A stretch of 10,993 bases of DNA from Chitinispirillaceae bacterium (GTDB lineage: Bacteria; Fibrobacterota; Chitinivibrionia; Chitinivibrionales; Chitinispirillaceae). The DNA lies in contig JAFGDP010000138.1 of NCBI GenBank assembly GCA_016932075.1, positions 1-10,993 on the forward strand. The letters are read 5' to 3'. The notes below the pieces were generated by a model. That model saw nothing but the letters and a program-made list of their open reading frames with translations. It ran no database searches and was not told the origin of the DNA. The position numbers and the translations under genes are program-made. Position 1 is the first letter of the stretch; the number at the start of each line of letters is the position of its first letter. Below, in pieces: positions 5,331 through 10,993 of the stretch.

Positions 5331-7062
5331 GCGGGGAATCCCGGGCAGGAGCATATTCGAACCAGTCAAAACAGGCGGGCACCTCGCAGGATTTTCCATT
5401 GCCGGTGGCATACATCCCTATGACGACGCCGGTGAATGCGAATATATGCTCCATGGTCAGAGGTTTCGACTCCAAATCAGCGAGGTGCTGGAATGAAAGC
5501 GTGTCCTGTTGTGCGCAGGAGAACGCGTACCGCTCGTGGGAGCACGCAACGCGAAGAAACAGCACCGATGATGTGACGTCAATACTGTCCACGAACCTGC
5601 TTTCACCCCATGTGCACGAACGCACCATGCAGCGGTTTATCTCTCCCCTTTTTACCAAGCCCATTTCATAATGGGCCTTTTCATTCAGGCGGACGGCCAC
5701 ACCGGCCTCCTCACCGCTCGCAACAGGATTGAACTCCATCTTTACCGTGACGACCGCCGAAAAATGCCCCTGTCTCCTTCCGACAAACGCAGGCAGGTCT
5801 CTTGTCGACAAGGTCGCCTCGTTTCCGCGCAGGCTGAGCCACCCCGGCCGCCCCCGTAATGAATAGCAGCCGGGCATGGGATTTCGAACGAAAACATAGC
5901 ACAGCGGCAGCTCCGCCTGAGTGAAGTCATCGCGGTTCGGAATCGTTTCCAGGGACTGAAGCGGAGGCAACGGACCTTTCATTGCAAGGGAAACCCTGCC
6001 GTTGTCACCGATGACCGGCCATCCTTTTTTCCAGAGCACGGGCGATAGAAAGGTTTCCCTGCCAAGCGGCGAATACCCCTTGTCCATATGCCGTACCGCC
6101 AGGAACACGGACCACCATTTACCGTTTTCATCTTGAAAAAAATCGGCATGACCGGTAAACTGGATCGGCTCCCGTGTATCCTTGTGGGAAAGCACCGGAT
6201 TATAGGGACACGGCTCATACGGCCCAAAAACCCGTGCGCTTGCCGCAAGGACCTGATGGTGGTTCCATCCGGTACCGCCTGAGGCTGCGGTTAGATAATA
6301 CACGTTGTTAATTTTATAAAGGTGCGGACCTTCGAGCCACACATCACCGTCACCGGTCCAGATCGTCTTCTTCGGACTCAGAACCTGACCGGTTGCGGGA
6401 TCGATTTCATACTGAATGATATGCGATCCTGAATCCCTTCCCTCCTGCGATTGCAGAAACGCCCTGCCGTCGTCGTCGAAAAACAGCGAAGGATCGAATC
6501 CGTCAAAAACGGTGTACACCGGATCAGACCATTCGCCGGCCGGATCGGTCGCCGTCACAAAAAAATTTTTCCCATTAGCGGTCAGAATCACGTAAAACAA
6601 TCCCTCATGGTACCTGATCGTGGCGGCCGCGGCACCTCCAGAGCTTGGAACGCCGGTCTGATCCAGCTGGTTTTTTCTTGTAAGGCAGTGGCCGATCTGT
6701 CGCCAGTTGACCAGGTCCCTGCTGTGAAAGACCGGGACTCCGGGAAAGTACTCGAACGAACTGGTGACCAGGTAATAGTCGCTGCCAACCCTGCAGATGC
6801 TGGGATCAGGGTGAAAACCCGGAATAATCGGATTATTGAAAACCGTTCCGCCAACAACCACGGTATCATGAAGCGTTGTGTCGAGCACGTCGGACAAGGG
6901 AACCGGCGGAGGCGGCTCGAATGGCAGAAGGCATTGCTCAAACAGGGTTGCGACCGCAGCCAGACCGAGACAACACCCCGCGAAAAGGGCGGTCTTTTTC
7001 CTGCAGCCGGCGGCCTTTTTTAACGCGGCTTTTCCAGACAGTTCAACGCGGATGCTTGTCAT
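5305..7062 (-). CDS. Glycoside hydrolase family 43 (beta-xylosidase/arabinofuranosidase type), membrane-anchored
   Basis: The protein is 585 residues. A Lys/Arg-rich N-terminus is followed by a hydrophobic segment at about 24-41 and a Pro-rich linker (48-56), which suggests a signal anchor holding the enzyme outside the inner membrane. Residues about 76-370 are the five-bladed GH43 catalytic domain. The three acidic residues of the family are present: general base D86 (GFHPDPS), pKa-modulating D190 (GFDPS) and general acid E244 (WLEGPH); H305 sits in the usual TGHADFF. Residues about 378-575 form the C-terminal beta-sandwich typical of xylan 1,4-beta-xylosidases, ending FDWFEY. It should release xylose or arabinose from xylo-oligosaccharides; the exact substrate cannot be read from sequence. 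No clear Shine-Dalgarno site precedes the ATG; an in-frame TGA sits two codons upstream. It lies 62 bp after the MATE gene on the same strand. Confidence 0.92.
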   Translation of the reverse strand: MTSIRVELSGKAALKKAAGCRKKTALFAGCCLGLAAVATLFEQCLLPFEPPPPVPLSDVLDTTLHDTVVVGGTVFNNPIIPGFHPDPSICRVGSDYYLVTSSFEYFPGVPVFHSRDLVNWRQIGHCLTRKNQLDQTGVPSSGGAAAATIRYHEGLFYVILTANGKNFFVTATDPAGEWSDPVYTVFDGFDPSLFFDDDGRAFLQSQEGRDSGSHIIQYEIDPATGQVLSPKKTIWTGDGDVWLEGPHLYKINNVYYLTAASGGTGWNHHQVLAASARVFGPYEPCPYNPVLSHKDTREPIQFTGHADFFQDENGKWWSVFLAVRHMDKGYSPLGRETFLSPVLWKKGWPVIGDNGRVSLAMKGPLPPLQSLETIPNRDDFTQAELPLCYVFVRNPMPGCYSLRGRPGWLSLRGNEATLSTRDLPAFVGRRQGHFSAVVTVKMEFNPVASGEEAGVAVRLNEKAHYEMGLVKRGEINRCMVRSCTWGESRFVDSIDVTSSVLFLRVACSHERYAFSCAQQDTLSFQHLADLESKPLTMEHIFAFTGVVIGMYATGNGKSCEVPACFDWFEYAPARDSPPTARLLLQ

Positions 7063-7124
7063 GAATCAATAAATATAACCGGCTCTGGGAATAACCGGGG
7101 GAAAAATGCTGCGACCCTGCCTTT

Positions 7125-8507
7125 TCATCCCTCGTCCACGGCCGGTTCAATCACCTGCATGCTCCGCCATTTCCCCTGCAGGAACCGGCCAAACCAGATG
7201 ACAGCCTGCACCATCACGAAGACCGTGGCGATGATCCATTCGGTCATAAGAGTACGCTGCCAGAGATCAGCTGCCAAGAGGGCAATAATAAACACCACAT
7301 GCATGATCATGGATACTATCATGATCCAGCGGGTATCGCCCGCGGCGACGAGCGTGCCCACGAAAATGTAATTGAACGCATCGAGCAGGCAGTACAGCGC
7401 GACGAAACGGAGAAGAATGACGCCGGTCGAAGCGACCTGGATATAGGCTTCCTCATGGGCAGGATTGCCGGAATTAAACATTGCAAACAGCTCATGGGGC
7501 CACAGAATGAATATGACCGCCATGATCACCATCCATATCTGGGAGATCGCAAGGCCTCGGCAGGTCACCTTACGCGAGATATCAGGCCTCTTTGCACCCT
7601 GCGCATTCCCGACCAGTATCGTGATGGCTTGTGAAAAACCAATAACCGGGAAAAACGCGATCCCGTTGATACGCCATGCGATATTGGTCGCGGTAAGCTC
7701 CATGGGACCGATCCGGCCCACAAAAAAGATGAACACGGTCCATGCCAGCATCTCAATCGAAAACCGCACCCCATTGGGAAATCCGAACCTGACAAGGCGT
7801 GCCAGAAGACCGCAGTCCATGCTGCGCGAACGCCATGTTGACCAGTCCAGACGATTGTCTCTTCGCAAAAAAAGCGTCATGAACAGGGCGGCAACGATCA
7901 TTGAGGCCATGACGGTTGCCCAGGCCGCTCCCGCAATACCGAGCCGGGGAAAACCAATATTCCCGAATATCAACAGATAGTCAAGAAAGACATTGGCCCC
8001 GAATCCGATGAAATGAACCACCATGACCGCCGCGGTCCTGCCCCTGCCGATAAAAAACCCTGCCAGCGCGCTTGAAAGGACCACGAATACCGCGCCCGGA
8101 CAGGTTATGGTGAAATACGTCACCTCCATCATCTGAATATGGGGTGCGTGACCAACGAACGAAAAGAGCGGCCCGGCAATAAGGATAAAAAGCGCCAGAA
8201 ACGCCCCAGCGGCAAGTGAAAAGTAAATACCCTGCCAAACCGTATGGGCTGCGCGGGTACGTCTTCCCGCGCCAATATACTGCGCAACAAACGTTGCCGT
8301 GTATCCCGCTGTTCCGACAAATGCGCTGGTGAGGAGCCACGTCGTCATACCCGCCGGAACCACTGCGGCGATAGCGTTCGCCGAATACCAGGAGAGAAAA
8401 ATCGCATCGATGAACTGCATGAGCATGTGACTGCTCATGGACAGAATCAGCGGCGCTGAAAGAAACAGAATATCGCGGTATGAGGTTTTTATGCTTTCAT
8501 TATTCAT
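7125..8507 (-). CDS. MATE family efflux transporter
   Basis: This 460-residue inner-membrane protein has about twelve hydrophobic segments in two similar halves, the normal length for the multidrug and toxic compound extrusion family (NorM/DinF-like). Diagnostic stretches are the N-terminal LSAPLILSMSSHMLMQFIDAIFL, GFFIGRGRT at about 150-158, and NVFLDYLLIFG followed by GFPRLGIAGAAWATVMAS at about 172-203. The second half opens near RFGFPNGVRFSIEML. The family exports cationic drugs or metabolites in exchange for Na+ or H+; the substrate is not predictable here. No good Shine-Dalgarno site is visible before the ATG. The GH43 gene follows 62 bp downstream with no terminator or clear promoter between, so they may share a transcript. 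A weak promoter (TTGAAC, 18 bp, TTATTT) may lie in the divergent spacer 8508-8728. Confidence 0.93.
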   Translation of the reverse strand: MNNESIKTSYRDILFLSAPLILSMSSHMLMQFIDAIFLSWYSANAIAAVVPAGMTTWLLTSAFVGTAGYTATFVAQYIGAGRRTRAAHTVWQGIYFSLAAGAFLALFILIAGPLFSFVGHAPHIQMMEVTYFTITCPGAVFVVLSSALAGFFIGRGRTAAVMVVHFIGFGANVFLDYLLIFGNIGFPRLGIAGAAWATVMASMIVAALFMTLFLRRDNRLDWSTWRSRSMDCGLLARLVRFGFPNGVRFSIEMLAWTVFIFFVGRIGPMELTATNIAWRINGIAFFPVIGFSQAITILVGNAQGAKRPDISRKVTCRGLAISQIWMVIMAVIFILWPHELFAMFNSGNPAHEEAYIQVASTGVILLRFVALYCLLDAFNYIFVGTLVAAGDTRWIMIVSMIMHVVFIIALLAADLWQRTLMTEWIIATVFVMVQAVIWFGRFLQGKWRSMQVIEPAVDEG

Positions 8508-8728
8508 AAATACATACTGCGGAGAAAAGAACGAAAGCGTTAAAAATAAGTTGTGAGGCCATTATCGGTTCAATAGATTGTTCCCGCGGTGTCTGTACGT
8601 TTGATATGCCTTTCTGCCGGTATCATGACCTGAAAGCCACCCCCGGAAAAAATCTATCATTCAATAAATCGGTTGCTCAATCGAAATCACTGTTGTTTTT
8701 GCCGTCACCTCAAAGCATAATAATATCT

Positions 8729-9433
8729 ATGCTCATTGCTCATGCCCCTGCAGGGTATCTGCTCACGCGGCTGCTTTCGCGAACCCTGTTTAAAAACAGC
8801 GTGCTTCCACAGCGGCAAAACCGGCTTTACCGGCATATGATTGTTGCCGGTGTTCTCGGAAGCATTATTCCGGATTTTGATTTTATCTATCACATTTTTA
8901 TTGATTCGGCAGATACTTCCCACCACTCCTATTTGACCCATATGCCGGTATTCTGGCTTGGCATATGGATCGTGCTTTCAGGCATCGGCTTAATACGAAA
9001 AAACAGGCATCTCATTATGATAGCGACCGTATTCAGTATCAACGCCTTAGCGCACCTGGCGCTTGATACTATCACTGGAGAGATCCACTGGTTCTATCCG
9101 GTGAGCGCAATCGGCATAAATTTATTCAAAGTAGCTGACGTACACATCTGGTGGGTGCATAATTTCATGTACCACTGGACATTTTTAATAGAGATTTTGA
9201 TTGTTGCCAGTGCTATGATCGTTTTTTTGCGCGTCCGGGAAACGGTATCTGATGTCGTTCACCTGTTCCTGAATCACAAAAAACTGCGTGCACTAGCGCT
9301 GCGTTTGGCCGTATGCTCCGTCGGAATAGCAGCCATCATCCTCATCGGGTCCATGAAATTCAGTATCGACAACCGGGCAGCGGAAAAAGTTATGCAGCTG
9401 AAGCAATATATCGTGAGCATGTTTGAGTCGTGA
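8729..9433 (+). CDS. YdjM-like membrane-bound metal-dependent hydrolase
   Basis: With a start at 8729 the protein is 234 residues. The frame is open back to an ATG at 8606, but the extra 41 residues have no family character, while MLIAHAPAGYLL is the normal N-terminus of this family. Conserved putative metal ligands are present: H5, PDFD (D49, D51), HHSYLTH (H65, H66, H71) and NALAHLALDTITG (H109, D113). Four or so membrane segments alternate with these motifs (about 75-90, 95-112, 150-170, 193-210). Relatives of E. coli YdjM (COG1988) are inner-membrane proteins with an assumed phospholipase- or hydrolase-like activity that has not been firmly assigned. Several E. coli relatives are LexA controlled; I saw no SOS box here. 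The Shine-Dalgarno site is poor. Confidence 0.82.
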   Translation: MLIAHAPAGYLLTRLLSRTLFKNSVLPQRQNRLYRHMIVAGVLGSIIPDFDFIYHIFIDSADTSHHSYLTHMPVFWLGIWIVLSGIGLIRKNRHLIMIATVFSINALAHLALDTITGEIHWFYPVSAIGINLFKVADVHIWWVHNFMYHWTFLIEILIVASAMIVFLRVRETVSDVVHLFLNHKKLRALALRLAVCSVGIAAIILIGSMKFSIDNRAAEKVMQLKQYIVSMFES

Positions 9434-9488
9434 GGAAGACAGTTTTTTAATCCCAACCATATACCTATTACAATTTGCCGCTTGTACG

Positions 9489-9509
9489 TTCCAGAAATCA
9501 TTTTTGGAA
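9489..9509 (+). repeat. Short hairpin between the hydrolase and surface lipoprotein genes
   Basis: TTCCA-G-AAA pairs with TTT-T-TGGAA (9489-9497 and 9501-9509) around a TCA loop: nine pairs including one G-T wobble. No T-run follows on the plus strand. It lies 55 bp after the hydrolase stop and 37 bp before the next ATG, so it is either a weak terminator or a 5' leader structure. The rest of the 113-bp spacer shows only a weak TACAAT (9469-9474) as a possible -10. Confidence 0.4.
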
Positions 9510-9537
9510 TCTCCCCTGTTTTCATGAATTTTTAACC

Positions 9538-9541
9538 GGAG
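9538..9541 (+). promoter_or_regulatory. Ribosome binding site of the large surface lipoprotein
   Basis: GGAG lies 5 nt before the ATG at 9547. It supports this start, which is followed directly by a signal peptide. Confidence 0.6.
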
Positions 9542-9546
9542 TTCTT

Positions 9547-10993
9547 ATGCGTTATCTATCCTGTCTTTTGCTTGGCATGCCACTTTTATTCCTCTATTAC
9601 CTTACCTGCTCTAACCCGGCCAATCCATTTGATCCTGACAAGGTGAAAATCAATCTTATCCTGGTGTCATCAAGTGGAGATACCAGCGGGAGTGAAATTG
9701 CCGACACTGTTGGCAACTCCATAAGAATCGGCGTTATCATTTCCCTGGCACAACATATTGATTCAACAATAGTTACATTCGGCCCTTCCCAGACTTCATA
9801 TGACACCGTATGGACTCTTGATAAACGCTATAAGGACCCGGTGGACACGGTCTGGTTAGATTATACCCTGCAAAGCACCGGTGATCGAATCATCACCGCC
9901 ACTGGTTTTGCAAAAGAAAACCACCGGCCATGGGCCAGCGCAACTGTTCATGTCATCAACCGGCCATCTCCCAACCAGCCCCCGGTCCTGACCGTTTCCG
10001 GCAACCAGTCCATTGTTGCTGGCGATGCCTGCCTGCTCACAGCATCAGCTTCCGACCCGGATTCCGGCCAGACCGTTTCTATCCAGGCGTTCGACATTCC
10101 TGCGTCCGCATCATTCGACGGCACCACCTTTTCCTGGACCACCACGCTTGCCGATACCGGCACCCATACGGTCACGTTTGTCGCCGCTGACAACGGGGAC
10201 CCGGTACTGACCGACACCGAACACGTGACCATTACCGTGACCCCGCCCGGCGTGAACCGGCCCCCGCAATTCTCTGCAGACACGGTCACGCTCATTGGCA
10301 CCCCGGGCACGCAGGTTTCGCTCACGCTTGCGGACAAGTGCAGCGATCCTGACAACGACAGTATCGCCTATTCGCTCCTGGCCGGACCTCCGACGAACGA
10401 CACGGTCATCAGTACTTCCTGGTCATTCACGCCGTCAGATTCCGACACCGGTACGTTCCATGCCCTGGTCCGCGCTCATGACCCTGCAGGAGCTTCGGAC
10501 ACCCTGACCATTGCGCTCACTGTTTCGGCACGGGACAACACGCCGCCAATCATGCGCCTGCTCTCGCCGGCTACCGACAGCGCGACGGTCAGTTCTCCAA
10601 GCTACCAGGTCAAGGTTTCGTGCAAGGACGCAAGCGGCGTGGCTTCGGTGAAATGCTCCATGGGGACTGACACGTTCAGCGTGACCGGTTCAGACACCAC
10701 CTATGCCGCGACCGTGACCGGGCTTGCGGCCAACCAGTGGAACATCATCATGTTCATCGGTATGGACGCGTCTGCGCAGGCTAACGCCTGCACGCTCGCC
10801 GTGCACCTGAGATACGATTCGACCATCACCGACAACGTGCCTCCAACGATCAGGATCGCAAGCCCTGCTGCCGACACCACGGTGGGGGTTGACTCATGCC
10901 GCATCAGCGCGATCTGCACCGACGCCTCGGGCATTGCCTCGGTCACCATGACGCTTGGCAGCGCTACGCCGGTCACCGCGACCAGGTCCCAGG
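9547..10993 (+). CDS. Large repeat-containing surface lipoprotein (Ig/cadherin-like domains), 5' part
   Basis: The frame is open from the ATG to the window end: 482 codons, no stop, so the protein continues outside. Residues 1-20 are a signal peptide; Cys21 (YLTCSNPANPFDP) looks like a lipidation site, although Thr at -1 is unusual. A first beta-rich domain spans about 28-140. Then come Ig/cadherin-like (He_PIG/PKD-type) domains: about 143-235, beginning NQPPVL with ASDPDSG; about 237-328, beginning NRPPQF with SDPDND; about 330-428, beginning DNTPPI; and from 429, beginning DNVPPT. The last two share DASGVAS/DASGIAS and are spaced exactly 99 residues (297 bp) apart. Such arrays usually space a C-terminal catalytic, binding or sorting domain away from the cell, and that part is missing here. 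The GC content rises after the first domain. Confidence 0.85.
   Translation, partial: MRYLSCLLLGMPLLFLYYLTCSNPANPFDPDKVKINLILVSSSGDTSGSEIADTVGNSIRIGVIISLAQHIDSTIVTFGPSQTSYDTVWTLDKRYKDPVDTVWLDYTLQSTGDRIITATGFAKENHRPWASATVHVINRPSPNQPPVLTVSGNQSIVAGDACLLTASASDPDSGQTVSIQAFDIPASASFDGTTFSWTTTLADTGTHTVTFVAADNGDPVLTDTEHVTITVTPPGVNRPPQFSADTVTLIGTPGTQVSLTLADKCSDPDNDSIAYSLLAGPPTNDTVISTSWSFTPSDSDTGTFHALVRAHDPAGASDTLTIALTVSARDNTPPIMRLLSPATDSATVSSPSYQVKVSCKDASGVASVKCSMGTDTFSVTGSDTTYAATVTGLAANQWNIIMFIGMDASAQANACTLAVHLRYDSTITDNVPPTIRIASPAADTTVGVDSCRISAICTDASGIASVTMTLGSATPVTATRSQ

Noticed and set aside
6451..7023. 190-codon open frame on the plus strand inside the GH43 gene
   Set aside because: It is antisense to a clear GH43 domain; the product is Arg-rich with no protein-like pattern, a codon-bias shadow.
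8606..8728. Longer start for the YdjM-like hydrolase
   Set aside because: The 41 extra residues are not hydrophobic or family-like; the usual family N-terminus begins at 8729.
9948..10355. 135-codon open frame on the minus strand opposite the repeat lipoprotein
   Set aside because: It mirrors GC-rich Thr/Asp/Val codons of the real gene; no ribosome site or start context.

Overview
The window looks like chromosomal DNA of a Gram-negative, polysaccharide-degrading bacterium. It holds the 5' end of a 16S rRNA gene, a bactofilin, several exported lipoproteins with lectin- or Ig-type domains, and a GH43 xylosidase-type enzyme. Housekeeping-type promoters (TTGACA, 17 bp, TATATT) and purine-rich Shine-Dalgarno sites argue against a typical Bacteroidota member. 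The gene mix would suit Fibrobacterota or a neighbouring phylum, but that is an inference; comparing the 381 bases of 16S would settle it.

Layout. (1) 1-515, minus strand: the first ~381 nt of 16S rRNA (cut by the window edge), a ~100-nt leader with a boxA-like element, and a near-consensus promoter. (2) 516-2295, minus: an AT-rich spacer with a homopurine/homopyrimidine tract, an intrinsic terminator, and a LamG-domain lipoprotein. The promoter of that lipoprotein gene has a 9-bp A/T homopolymer in its -35/-10 spacer. (3) 2296-3854, minus: a bactofilin followed 14 bp later by a class I SAM-methyltransferase-like gene, probably one transcript. (4) 4020-5330, plus: two small cysteine-rich exported proteins, one with an Ig-like (Big_1-type) domain and a strongly basic tail, one of unknown function. 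The spacer between them packs three hairpins into about 90 bp. (5) 5305-8507, minus: a MATE transporter, then a GH43 enzyme with a membrane anchor. The GH43 3' end overlaps the second small gene tail-to-tail by 26 bp. (6) 8729-10993, plus: a YdjM-like membrane-bound metal-dependent hydrolase, then the 5' part of a large repeat-containing surface lipoprotein that runs off the window.

How the genes may work together: most products are exported or envelope-associated (lectin-like lipoprotein, Ig-like proteins, anchored glycosidase, transporter, membrane hydrolase), and the bactofilin is a cytoskeletal envelope organiser. No CRISPR array, prophage, insertion sequence or tRNA was seen. The points most worth a second look are the homopolymer in the lectin lipoprotein promoter, the hairpin cluster with its two cysteine-rich flanking genes, and the bactofilin-methyltransferase pair with two possible bactofilin starts.
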